DNA of 64,000 bases from Lentibacillus sediminis (GTDB lineage: Bacteria > Bacillota > Bacilli > Bacillales > Amphibacillaceae), in assembly GCF_002763455.1 (NCBI RefSeq), contig NZ_NIXK01000008.1, positions 124,001 to 188,000 of the forward strand, in the 5' to 3' direction. The translations under genes and the position numbers were made by a program. The notes beneath the pieces are model-generated. The model had not been told where the DNA came from. It did no database searches and was given only the letters and a program-made list of their open reading frames with translations. The first letter of the stretch is position 1. Each line of letters begins with the position of its first letter. Positions 56,244 through 64,000 of the stretch are shown here, one piece after another.

Positions 56244-57341
56244 ATGGAGGTACAGCATATTCAAGTAAACCATTGTCCTGTAAAGAAAGATAAACCAAAT
56301 ACTGATCAATTGAAATTCGGGAGAGTATTCACAGACCATATGTTTATCATGGATTATTCGGAATATTACGGTTGGCATGACGCGCGTATTGTACCATATC
56401 AGCCGCTTACCATCGACCCGTCCGCTATGGTATTTCATTACGGCCAATCCGTATTCGAAGGGATGAAAGCTTATCACACAGCTGATGGAGATGCGCAATT
56501 ATTTCGTCCGGAAAAAAACATGCAGCGCTTTAATCGTTCCAACGATCGGCTTTGCATCCCTCCGATTGATGAGAATTTTGTAATAGATGCGATTAAAAAA
56601 CTTGTCTCCGTAGATAAGGACTGGATTCCGGAAGCAGATGGAACCTCTTTGTACATTCGCCCATTCATCATTTCCACCGAATCCTATATAGGTGTGGCCC
56701 CATCACTCCATTATAAGTTAATCGTCATTCTGTCACCTGTTGGAGCATACTACAAAGAAGGAATCAACCCGGTGAAAATTGTAGTGGAAAACGAATTTGT
56801 CCGTACCGTAAAAGGCGGAACCGGTGAAGCGAAAACCGGTGGCAACTATGCTGCTAGCCTTAAAGCTCAGGAGGTTGCCGATCATAAAGGATTTGCCCAA
56901 GTCCTATGGTTAGACGGTGTTGAAAAGAAATATATTGAAGAAGTAGGCAGTATGAATATTTTCTTTAAAATCAACGGAGAAGTTGTTACACCTGCGCTAA
57001 ATGGCAGTATTCTTGAAGGGATAACAAGAAATTCGGTTATCCAGCTCCTGAAACATTGGGATATTCCTGTTGCAGAGCGAAAAATCTCGATGGAAGAATT
57101 GCAGCAAGCCCATGAAGATGGATTACTTGAAGAGGCATTTGGTGCAGGAACAGCAGCAGTTATTTCCCCAATCGGTCAAATAACCTGGAATAATAATGAT
57201 TTTCTTATTAACGGTGAAAAAACAGGGGAAATAGCGAAAAAATTATATGACACGTTAACCGGTATTCAATATGGAAGAGAGCAAGACCCATTTGGCTGGG
57301 TTTCTAAAGTGAGAGAAAAGGTAAGTAAAATAGCTCAGTAG
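56244..57341 (+). CDS. ilvE: Branched-chain amino acid aminotransferase
   Basis: A 365-residue fold-type IV PLP transaminase: YGQSVFEGMKAY, PFIISTE, the PLP-lysine segment GTGEAKTGGNYAASLKAQ, and EEVGSMNIFF. It carries out the last step of Leu, Ile and Val synthesis. The ATG follows AAGGGGATGTTGAC. It is transcribed divergently from ilvD with its own terminator, like ybgE/ywaA-type genes of B. subtilis. Confidence 0.96.
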   Translation: MEVQHIQVNHCPVKKDKPNTDQLKFGRVFTDHMFIMDYSEYYGWHDARIVPYQPLTIDPSAMVFHYGQSVFEGMKAYHTADGDAQLFRPEKNMQRFNRSNDRLCIPPIDENFVIDAIKKLVSVDKDWIPEADGTSLYIRPFIISTESYIGVAPSLHYKLIVILSPVGAYYKEGINPVKIVVENEFVRTVKGGTGEAKTGGNYAASLKAQEVADHKGFAQVLWLDGVEKKYIEEVGSMNIFFKINGEVVTPALNGSILEGITRNSVIQLLKHWDIPVAERKISMEELQQAHEDGLLEEAFGAGTAAVISPIGQITWNNNDFLINGEKTGEIAKKLYDTLTGIQYGREQDPFGWVSKVREKVSKIAQ

Positions 57342-57355
57342 ACGTGTAAACAGGC

Positions 57356-57391
57356 AACCCCCCTCGAGATCGCTTGCTCGGGGGGGTTTTT
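57356..57391 (+). terminator. ilvE terminator
   Basis: AACCCCCCTCGAG / CTCGGGGGGGTT stem followed by TTTTTG. Confidence 0.92.
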
Positions 57392-57401
57392 GTTGTGGCA
57401 T

Positions 57402-57551
57402 TTATTTCATAACTGATAAGTAATAATGCTTCCTTGATAAAAAAAGATTCACTACAGCATCATGAACTTCCCGCACACTTTTGCCCGATTTCACAGTAGC
57501 TGTATAGGAACTTTCTACCTGTGCGACTCCACTAATTGAATAGTTTCTGAA
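57402..57551 (-). pseudogene. Unrecognised C-terminal remnant in the ilvE-ydiL gap
   Basis: A start-less open frame reads SISGVAQVESSYTATVKSGK, then VREVHDAVVNLFLSRKHYYL and ends SVMK. The composition looks like real protein, but I cannot name the family. The rest of the gap (57552-57780) contains a degenerate GTGAGCCTCCTCGC block resembling part of the GC-rich repeats and nothing else recognised. Confidence 0.3.
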
Positions 57552-57783
57552 TCAGCCAATTCCATTTCTCGGATGACCCGTGAGCCTCCTCGCTCGTACC
57601 TCGCTACGCATTCTCACCCTGCCCACTGTCCACGGTCGAGTAAGCGGGTGTGCAGTATGGGGCGTTTTCCAACCAGACAGGCAGACTTTCCCTGTGTTAG
57701 AATAGAAAATACGTACGAAAGGATATAGCCTGACCATCAACTACATAGACTATATTATACCTTTCTTAAAGGAGTCGTTTGAT

Positions 57784-58494
57784 TTGCCATCACGATATTG
57801 GTGGGTTATCCTTACCTACATTCTAATGCAACTGTTAAGTGTTATTTTTGCACCGGTTATTTATCTGCTGTTTCCGGTGGAGGAGCTTCAAGCCCAGGTT
57901 TACTCAATGATCTTGAGTTTTTTACTGGCAACTGTGGTAACCTTAATGCTTATACGGCCGGATATGAAAATGCAGCCGATGCGGGAGGCAGCCAGCACAA
58001 CCATGATGGTTGCCTGGTCGATTCTCGGTGTAATCATGGCTTTTTTTGCTCAAGGCATTGCCAGTCTGATTGAAATAGAAGTACTGGGAATTCAGCCCGG
58101 GTCGGAAAACACCCAGGTCATTATGGACATCACCCGGGCCGCTCCGATTTTTATGATCGTCCCGGCGATTTTCGCACCAATTCTGGAGGAAATTCTTTTC
58201 CGTAAAATCATCTTTGGCAGGCTGTATCAGCGGATGAATTTCTTCTTTGCCGCCCTGTTATCTGCCGTGATATTTGCCTTAATCCACCTCGATCCGCTGC
58301 ACCTGTTGGTTTATACGGCGATGGGATTTGTGTTTGCCTTTCTGTACGTGCAGACAAAGCGGATTATCGTGCCAATTATCGTTCACATGGCGATGAATAC
58401 CATTGTGATGATCGCGCAATTCGGCATCTCACCGGAGGAGCTGGAGCAAATGCGGCAGCAACTGGAACAACAGATGATCTTTTTAGGAGGATAA
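57784..58494 (+). CDS. ydiL: CPBP-family intramembrane protease (YdiL-like)
   Basis: A 236-residue membrane protein with the CPBP (Abi/CAAX-protease) motifs: EEILFRK (EExxxR), FALIHLDP and HMAMNTI. These are intramembrane glutamic proteases or prenyl-protease relatives. The start is TTG at 57784 with AAAGGAG nine bases upstream. YdiK follows after three bases; in B. subtilis ydiK and ydiL sit between the rex region and groESL. Confidence 0.9.
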   Translation: MPSRYWWVILTYILMQLLSVIFAPVIYLLFPVEELQAQVYSMILSFLLATVVTLMLIRPDMKMQPMREAASTTMMVAWSILGVIMAFFAQGIASLIEIEVLGIQPGSENTQVIMDITRAAPIFMIVPAIFAPILEEILFRKIIFGRLYQRMNFFFAALLSAVIFALIHLDPLHLLVYTAMGFVFAFLYVQTKRIIVPIIVHMAMNTIVMIAQFGISPEELEQMRQQLEQQMIFLGG

Positions 58495-58497
58495 CAC

Positions 58498-58698
58498 ATG
58501 CGAACTTCCCCATTGGCGATGGCCATTATTTACTTTCTGATGGGCATCCTTTTTATATACATCGCGACTCAGACCGCAGGGGACACAGTTTGGAATGTCA
58601 CAACAATCATTTTAGCCGTTGTTGCGACAATGGAAATTGGGGTCGGGATCCGATTGGTGGTCCTGCACTTCCATTGGAAAAACAAGAAAAAGGAGTAG
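58498..58698 (+). CDS. ydiK: YdiK-like small membrane protein (DUF4305)
   Basis: A 66-residue protein with two hydrophobic helices (AMAIIYFLMGILFIYIA; VTTIILAVVATMEIGVGIRLVVL) and a Lys-rich end. It matches YdiK in size and in being next to ydiL. The ATG follows TTAGGAGGATAAC, coupled to ydiL. Function unknown. Confidence 0.87.
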   Translation: MRTSPLAMAIIYFLMGILFIYIATQTAGDTVWNVTTIILAVVATMEIGVGIRLVVLHFHWKNKKKE

Positions 58699-58728
58699 CA
58701 TCTCATCACAGGTGCTGCTCCTTTTTTC
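58687..58728 (+). terminator. Terminator of ydiL-ydiK
   Basis: AAAAAGGAGTAGCATC / GGTGCTGCTCCTTTTTT stem-loop overlapping the ydiK stop; its A-run may also serve rex on the other strand. Confidence 0.9.
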
Positions 58729-58740
58729 ACGGAGGGGCCA

Positions 58741-59376
58741 TTATTCATTTTCCAGCGGATAATGCTTCAGGAAATAAACGAGCGCCTGCAATTCGACGGC
58801 CAGGTCAATATGATGGACGCGAATGTGTTCCGGGACGGTTATCCTCGCCGGGGTAAAGTTGAGAATTCCTGTCACCCCATAGTCCACCAGACGCTCGGTG
58901 ACCCCGTCCGTTTCACCTGCCGGAATGGTTAGAATGGCGACCTGGATGCCGTCCATCCGCTCCTCCATCTCATCAATATGATAAATCGGCACTCCGCCGA
59001 TATCCTCACCGACCTTTTCCGCAGACGCGTCAAATGCCATTTTAATAACGATATTATTGTTTTTCATAAAGTTATATTTTAAAAAAGCCGTCCCCAGGTT
59101 TCCCGCGCCAATCAGTGCTACTTCTGTTACCTCATCCTGATCCAGTGTCTTCCGGAAAAACTCAAGCAGATACTCCACATTGTAACCATAGCCTTTTTTA
59201 CCTAATGCCCCGAAGTAGGAAAAGTCCCTTCTTATTGTGGCAGAATCCACCTTAACTGCTTCACTGAGCTCTTTGGAAGAGACACGCGATTTTCCCTGCT
59301 GGTTCAAATTATTCAAAAACCGGTAATATAACGGCAAGCGCTTGGCCGTTGCCTGCGGTATTTTATTTTGATCCAT
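58741..59376 (-). CDS. rex: Redox-sensing repressor Rex
   Basis: A 211-residue regulator: winged helix with [38 protein letters not shown], then an NAD(H)-binding Rossmann domain with [14 protein letters not shown]. It represses fermentation and respiration genes at low NADH and lets go at high NADH. The start follows AGAGGAATAAAA. The upstream region has a TTGTGAAAT half-site (complement of 59449-59457) but no full Rex palindrome. Confidence 0.97.
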   Translation of the reverse strand: MDQNKIPQATAKRLPLYYRFLNNLNQQGKSRVSSKELSEAVKVDSATIRRDFSYFGALGKKGYGYNVEYLLEFFRKTLDQDEVTEVALIGAGNLGTAFLKYNFMKNNNIVIKMAFDASAEKVGEDIGGVPIYHIDEMEERMDGIQVAILTIPAGETDGVTERLVDYGVTGILNFTPARITVPEHIRVHHIDLAVELQALVYFLKHYPLENE

Positions 59377-59512
59377 TTTTATTCCTCTTTTCCTGACCCA
59401 TTCTTTCCTCTTATTTTATCAGAAATTACCGAGAAAGTCGTTACCCATTTCACAATTTAATTGCCGGGAGAAAGCGAAATGCGATAGACTAGAAGGAACG
59501 AGGTGAACGAGC

Positions 59513-61435
59513 ATGATACTGATGCAGATGAACGGCCTTTCGAAATCCTTTGGGGCTGATGAAATATTACGCAATATTAAACTTGAGGTGAAGGATCAGG
59601 ATCGCATCGCCATTGTCGGCAGAAATGGTGCGGGAAAATCCACGCTTCTGAAAATCATGGCTGGCGAATTTTCGCATGATGAGGGCGAATTGTTTCAGCC
59701 AAAAGACCTGACAATCGGCTATCTTTCCCAGCATACTTCCCTGGAATCCCGCAAGACGATCTGGGAAGAGATGGTGGATGTCTTCCATGAGCTACGGGAG
59801 CTGGAACGCCAACTGCGAGGTATGGAGCAGCAAATGGAGGCGGCCGCCGCTCTCTCTGAAGCCGAATCGGAGAAACTTTTGGCTGATTATGACCGGCTGC
59901 AGCAGCGCTATCAGCAACAAGGCGGCTATACATATGAGGCAGATATCAAGGCAGTGCTGACAGGATTAAATTTTTATGCTGAGGACCATGACACACCGAT
60001 CAGCGATTTAAGCGGCGGGCAAAAAACCCGGCTGGCACTGGGCAGACTACTACTGACCAAGCCGGCGCTTTTAATTCTCGATGAGCCGACCAACCACCTG
60101 GATATTGATACACTCAGCTGGCTGGAAAATTATTTAACCGGGTATCCAGGAGCTGTTGTGATCGTTTCCCATGATCGGTATTTCCTGGATAAAACGGTCT
60201 CAATTGTCTATGAAATTTCCCGACATCAGACGAAGAAATATCATGGCAGCTACAGCAAATTTCTTGAACAGAAAGCGCTCGATTATGAGCAGGAATTGAA
60301 GGAATTTGAAAAACAGCAAACGGAAATCAAAAAAATGGAAGATTTCATCCAGCGCAATATCGCCCGCGCCTCCACCACCAAGCGGGCGCAAAGCAGGCGA
60401 AAACAGCTGCAGAAAATAGATAAGCTGGACAAGCCAGCGGGCGATGAGGCATCGGCGAATTTTTCTTTCCAAATCAGCCGGACTTCTGGTAATGATGTGC
60501 TGAAGATTGATCAGCTTGCTTTCGGGTACGAAGATAGAGATGAGCTATTATTTTCCGATGTGAAGATGCGGGCGACTCGCGGGGAGCGCATTGCCCTTGT
60601 CGGACCGAATGGTGTCGGTAAAACGACTTTGCTGAAAATCATCTTGGGGAAACTGCAGCCATCCGAGGGTAGCGTCCAGCTCGGAACCAATGTGCAGATC
60701 GGCTACTATGATCAGGAACAGGCGAATTTATCGTCCGCGAAGACGGTGCTGGAAGAGTTGTGGGATGAGCATCCAACGGTGAATGAGAAAGACATCCGCA
60801 CCGTACTCGGAAATTTTCTGTTTTCCGGGGATGACGTGCTAAAGCCCGTTGCGTCGTTGAGCGGCGGAGAAAAAGCACGACTGGCTCTGGCTAAGTTAAT
60901 GATGCAAAAAGCCAATCTTCTGATCCTCGACGAGCCGACCAACCATCTGGATATCGACAGTAAGGAAGTCTTGGAAGCAGCACTGATGGATTTTCCCGGG
61001 ACGATCATTTTCGTTTCCCATGACCGCTATTTTATCAACAAGATCACCGACCAGGTAGCGGAAATGCAGCAAAACGGGCTGACCATTTACCTGGGCGATT
61101 ACGATTATTATACGGAAAAGAAAGCAGAAGAAGCGGAAATCGCCCGACTGCAACAGGCCGAAGAAACCATTCAAAAGGCGGATCGCCAAAAACGAAGCCA
61201 TCAAGCGGATAAAACAAGACAGCGTGAAGAAAGGAAGAAACAGCGCCGAATTGCCGAGCTGGAAGAGACGATCGAGGATATGGAAGCACAGCTCGCCAAA
61301 CTGGAAGAAAACATGGCCGACCCGGAAGTTTATCAGGATCACGAAAAAGCACTGGAGCTCACTAAAGAGGCCAGTGAGCTAAAGCAAAAAATTGACCCAC
61401 TCATGGAAGAATGGACCGCTCTGCAGGATGAATAG
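59513..61435 (+). CDS. ydiF: ABC-F family ATPase (YdiF-like)
   Basis: A 640-residue ABC-F protein with two ATPase domains: GRNGAGKST, LSGGQKTR, LLILDEPTNHLD in the first and GPNGVGKTT, LSGGEKAR, LLILDEPTNHLD in the second, joined by a charged linker and followed by a C-terminal coiled coil (about residues 545-640). ABC-F proteins act on the ribosome as translation factors; some protect against antibiotics. No membrane part. Divergent from rex, as in B. subtilis. Confidence 0.95.
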   Translation: MILMQMNGLSKSFGADEILRNIKLEVKDQDRIAIVGRNGAGKSTLLKIMAGEFSHDEGELFQPKDLTIGYLSQHTSLESRKTIWEEMVDVFHELRELERQLRGMEQQMEAAAALSEAESEKLLADYDRLQQRYQQQGGYTYEADIKAVLTGLNFYAEDHDTPISDLSGGQKTRLALGRLLLTKPALLILDEPTNHLDIDTLSWLENYLTGYPGAVVIVSHDRYFLDKTVSIVYEISRHQTKKYHGSYSKFLEQKALDYEQELKEFEKQQTEIKKMEDFIQRNIARASTTKRAQSRRKQLQKIDKLDKPAGDEASANFSFQISRTSGNDVLKIDQLAFGYEDRDELLFSDVKMRATRGERIALVGPNGVGKTTLLKIILGKLQPSEGSVQLGTNVQIGYYDQEQANLSSAKTVLEELWDEHPTVNEKDIRTVLGNFLFSGDDVLKPVASLSGGEKARLALAKLMMQKANLLILDEPTNHLDIDSKEVLEAALMDFPGTIIFVSHDRYFINKITDQVAEMQQNGLTIYLGDYDYYTEKKAEEAEIARLQQAEETIQKADRQKRSHQADKTRQREERKKQRRIAELEETIEDMEAQLAKLEENMADPEVYQDHEKALELTKEASELKQKIDPLMEEWTALQDE

Positions 61436-61468
61436 AAAAAACACCCCGGTTGTGGGGTGTTTTTTATT
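61435..61468. terminator. ydiF terminator
   Basis: AAAAAACACCCC / GGGGTGTTTTTT stem with a six-base loop, usable in both directions (ydiF from the left, rodA-type gene from the right). Confidence 0.9.
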
Positions 61469-61563
61469 TGGGTGATTTTTAAGGGGCGGGACCTTCTGGC
61501 CGGGAACGGAAACTTCAACCCCACAGCGACCCCAGAGCGCAGCGATAGGCCGTGTCACATTTT

Positions 61564-62736
61564 CTATTTAAACAAATAATCATTCTGAATCGTTCCTTCC
61601 ACAGCAACCCGGTAAATAAGCCCAAAACCAATCATAGTCGATAACACTGAACTCCCGCCATAACTGATCAACAGCAGCGGAATCCCTGTTACCGGCATAA
61701 TCCCAAGTGTCATGCCAATGTTTTGAAAAGCATGGATGAACAGCATGCTGAAATAGCCAAAACATAGATACGTGCCAAATGGAGAATGTTTATAGATATT
61801 CAATCCAAGCGTCACCAGTTTGTACAGCAGCATGAAATATAAAAAGATGACAAGCGCACTGCCGATAAATCCGAAGCTCTCGCCGATAACGGCAAAAATA
61901 AAATCCGTTTGCGCCTCTGGATAATAGACTTCTAAATCACCGAGACCCTTGCCGAACAGCTGACCAGATCCGAGTGCCATGAAGGCCTGATCAAAGTGCC
62001 AGCTGGCATCACTTGATGGCTGGGAAGGATTAAACCAAGTCAAAATCCGGTTAATCTGATATTGCTCAATACCAATTAAATCTTTTGCCAGTACAGGAAA
62101 ACGCAGGATCAGCCCGAGCATCGCCCCCAGAAAGACAGCAACCCCTAAGATCAGTGTGCCGATAATCTTCCAGTCAATCCCTGATAACAGAATGAACATA
62201 CCCATGATAAATAAATAGACCATTGCTGTCCCGAAATCTGGCTGCATCATGATTAAGATAACAGGCAGTACAGTGATCACGATTAATTTAATCAGCAGCA
62301 AACTGTCCGTTTTCAGCGTGTTTACCTCATGCTTGCCTTTATGATGGCTTACGGTAGCTGATAGAAACACAATCGTGGATATTTTGGCAAATTCCGACGG
62401 CTGAATGGTAAAGCCGGGGAGTTGGAACCAGCTTTTTGCCCCGTTGACCGGCTCTGCAATGGCTGCAGGACTCACCAGCAAGAGCGCCAGGAGAAAAACT
62501 CCAAAGGCATAAATAAAAATACTGGCCTTGTACAACTGATCCAAATCGAAATACTGCATTGCCGCCACAACCAGTGCCCCTACTGTAAACCAGACCGCCT
62601 GCTTCCAGAGAAAACCGCCATTTTCATATTGGTCCATCGACTGTGCATTATAAATCGCCATCAGGCTGGTGCAGACGAGTAAGATAAATAATATGATAAG
62701 ATCTGTCTGCATATAATAGGATTGTTTTTTCGACAT
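61564..62736 (-). CDS. rodA: RodA/FtsW-family glycosyltransferase (SEDS)
   Basis: A 390-residue SEDS membrane protein with ten helices. Motifs are NGAKSWFQLPGFTIQPSEFAKI, the catalytic-loop region with YQINRILTWFNPSQPSSDASWHFDQAFMALGSG, EAQTDFIFAVIGESFGFIG and PVTGIPLLLISYGGSSVLSTM. It polymerises peptidoglycan glycan strands, most similar to RodA (elongation) in the QI-RI-F segment. It interrupts the usual ydiF-tsaD neighbourhood. The ATG follows GGTGATGCGCA. Confidence 0.92.
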   Translation of the reverse strand: MSKKQSYYMQTDLIILFILLVCTSLMAIYNAQSMDQYENGGFLWKQAVWFTVGALVVAAMQYFDLDQLYKASIFIYAFGVFLLALLLVSPAAIAEPVNGAKSWFQLPGFTIQPSEFAKISTIVFLSATVSHHKGKHEVNTLKTDSLLLIKLIVITVLPVILIMMQPDFGTAMVYLFIMGMFILLSGIDWKIIGTLILGVAVFLGAMLGLILRFPVLAKDLIGIEQYQINRILTWFNPSQPSSDASWHFDQAFMALGSGQLFGKGLGDLEVYYPEAQTDFIFAVIGESFGFIGSALVIFLYFMLLYKLVTLGLNIYKHSPFGTYLCFGYFSMLFIHAFQNIGMTLGIMPVTGIPLLLISYGGSSVLSTMIGFGLIYRVAVEGTIQNDYLFK

Positions 62737-62820
62737 TGCGCATCACCAAATTTCTCTCTCGTATCAAACCGGCTGGCCGACAGTCTCTGTCTGTTATCAA
62801 GAGTGTAGCGTCCATCCATG

Positions 62821-62984
62821 ATATCCACAGGAAACCAACAGCAAAAAATGCCGGCAGGCCGGTTGTTCACAATGTTATGCACACTATCCACAGAGAGGGC
62901 CAGGATTATCCACGGATTTCATCCACATAAAGACCATGGAGGAATCGCAATTTCTTCATCCTTTACCCACAGGCCTGTGCATAA
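62821..62984. promoter_or_regulatory. Cluster of seven DnaA-box-like 9-mers
   Basis: Sites matching TTATCCACA at eight of nine positions: ATATCCACA (62821), TTATGCACA (62875), CTATCCACA (62884), TTATCCACG (62906), TCATCCACA (62919), TTACCCACA (62963) and inverted TTATGCACA (complement of 62976-62984). Seven in 164 bp is far above chance. B. subtilis has DnaA-box clusters outside oriC, one of them reported next to gcp (tsaD). Confidence 0.75.
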
Positions 62985-62986
62985 CT

Positions 62987-63997
62987 TTAATTTAATAACA
63001 GTGAAGCATTAGCATTCAAGTCCAATCCCGCTCGTTTCCCTTGGCCGTAGGAAATGGTACCGGCCGCAGCGATCATTGCCGCATTATCGGTACACAGTTC
63101 AAGCGGTGGGATTAGAAGCGGAATATCCGTTCCGGCAAATCGTTCATCCAGCTTCTTGCGTAACCCTCTATTGGCGGCAACCCCGCCGGCGACGATCACC
63201 TGCTGAACCTGATGCTCACGAGCTGCGCGATAGGTTTTTTCCGTCAAAACTTCCACGACACTCGCCTGAAAACTTGCGGCAATATCTTCAGGTTTCAATG
63301 TTTCTCCGCGCTGCTGGACATTGTGCATTTTGTTGATAACCGCTGATTTTAACCCGCTGAAACTAAAATCATAACTGCCATCTTCCAGCCAGGCACGCGG
63401 AAACGAAATAATCTCTTCCCCTCGTGCTGCCAGACGGTCGATTTCCGGACCGCCGGGATAAGGCAGCTTCAGCATGCGCGCCACCTTGTCATAGGCTTCC
63501 CCGGCCGCATCGTCCCTTGTCTCGCCGATAAGCTCATACTTTCCATGTTCCGTCATTAACACGAGTTCCGTATGCCCTCCTGAAACAATCAAGGCAAGCA
63601 ATGGAAACTGAAACTCTTTCTCTAGCCTGTTGGCATAAATATGCCCGGCTATATGGTGCACGCCAATCAGCGGTTTTTGTCTGGCAAACGCCAATGCCTT
63701 GGCAGCGTTCACCCCAACCAAGAGCGCGCCAACAAGCCCCGGCCCCTTTGTTACCGCAATCGCATCAATTTCGTCCCAGTCCAGCTGTGCCTCGTGGAAA
63801 ACTTCCTCCAGCACGAGCGTTATTTGCTCCACATGATGGCGTGAGGCGATTTCCGGGACGACCCCGCCAAAGCGCTGGTGGCTGGCAATCTGTGAAGCCA
63901 CCACATTGGCAACCGTCTCCGTACCGTTTCTCACAATCGCGGCAGCTGTCTCGTCACAGCTTGTTTCAATTCCTAATATATATATGTCTTTTGTCAT
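62987..63997 (-). CDS. tsaD: tRNA N6-threonylcarbamoyladenosine transferase TsaD
   Basis: A 336-residue ASKHA-fold enzyme: [22 protein letters not shown], metal-binding His in [12 protein letters not shown] and the nucleotide loop [18 protein letters not shown] and the C-terminal [12 protein letters not shown]. With TsaB and TsaE it adds threonylcarbamoyl to A37 of ANN-decoding tRNAs. Complete: the ATG is at 63995-63997, three bases from the window end, so its upstream gene (probably rimI) lies outside. Confidence 0.97.
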   Translation of the reverse strand: MTKDIYILGIETSCDETAAAIVRNGTETVANVVASQIASHQRFGGVVPEIASRHHVEQITLVLEEVFHEAQLDWDEIDAIAVTKGPGLVGALLVGVNAAKALAFARQKPLIGVHHIAGHIYANRLEKEFQFPLLALIVSGGHTELVLMTEHGKYELIGETRDDAAGEAYDKVARMLKLPYPGGPEIDRLAARGEEIISFPRAWLEDGSYDFSFSGLKSAVINKMHNVQQRGETLKPEDIAASFQASVVEVLTEKTYRAAREHQVQQVIVAGGVAANRGLRKKLDERFAGTDIPLLIPPLELCTDNAAMIAAAGTISYGQGKRAGLDLNANASLLLN

Positions 63998-64000
63998 CGT

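Noticed and set aside
57552-57740. 62-codon minus-strand frame
   Set aside because: No start signal; the sequence contains a degenerate block of the GC-rich repeat family.
59440-59470. Rex operator in front of rex
   Set aside because: Only a TTGTGAAAT half-site is present; the inverted half is missing.

Overview
The window is a chromosomal segment of an endospore-forming Bacillaceae bacterium. The evidence is a tricistronic gerA-type germinant receptor, a YjcZ-type tiny Gly-rich protein, a SinI-like peptide, GsiB-type KGG stress proteins with sigma-B-like promoters, an HrcA/CIRCE-controlled groESL operon, an MhqR-type quinone-stress cluster and the ydiK/ydiL/rex/ydiF/tsaD neighbourhood known from Bacillus subtilis. 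Two BCCT carriers, an AbgT carrier and many dispersed intergenic repeats suggest a halotolerant genus such as Virgibacillus, Oceanobacillus or Lentibacillus; this is an inference. No rRNA, tRNA, CRISPR array, prophage or intact insertion sequence was seen.

Layout. 1-4.1 kb: a partial MoxR ATPase, a decayed lipoprotein gene, the GsiB/YjzC-like stress cluster, and a 420-residue protein whose N-terminus looks like a proteasome-type N-terminal nucleophile. 4-7.3 kb: AbgT carrier and amidase. 7.3-11.5 kb: gerAA-AB-AC plus a small TTG-start membrane protein, preceded by an array of about twelve 20-bp repeats. 11.9-22.3 kb: two DUF3231 proteins, a membrane protein, an FAD oxidase, a DinB-like protein, a CsoR-family repressor, a DUF2268 protease, a YjcZ-type peptide, a broken Rpn nuclease gene, DUF2207 and a BCCT carrier. 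22.8-28.5 kb: an EamA exporter, a GntR regulator whose promoter palindrome recurs upstream of brnQ, a candidate sigma-B small RNA, and a BCCT carrier that appears to start at ATT. 28.6-34.6 kb: DUF4317, then mhqR, an Spx paralogue, two ring-cleaving dioxygenases, a flavin-reductase-like protein and an MhqD-type esterase. 34.6-41 kb: an AT-rich accessory stretch with gene remnants, a MalT-like regulator, a RacA/MerR-like coiled-coil protein and DUF2187.

41-57.4 kb is dominated by groESL and the complete branched-chain amino acid set. A strong promoter with an upstream cre site and a T-box leader drive ilvB-ilvN-ilvC-leuA-leuB-leuC-leuD and an ACT-less threonine dehydratase, ending at a strong terminator. 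ilvD is a separate unit with its own terminator, and ilvE is divergent from it. Inverted pairs of a 130-150-bp GC-rich repeat sit between ilvN and ilvC and between ilvD and ilvB; a fifth copy lies in the mhq cluster. 57.8-64 kb keeps ydiL, ydiK, rex, ydiF (ABC-F) and tsaD with a RodA/FtsW gene inserted, and a dense cluster of seven DnaA-box-like 9-mers lies just downstream of tsaD.

The most interesting candidates are the putative sigma-B small RNA beside the osmolyte carrier, the ATT start of that carrier, the GntR-brnQ shared operator, the Ntn-hydrolase-like protein, the DnaA-box cluster, the Spx paralogue inside the quinone cluster, and the repeat pairs embedded in the ilv-leu region.
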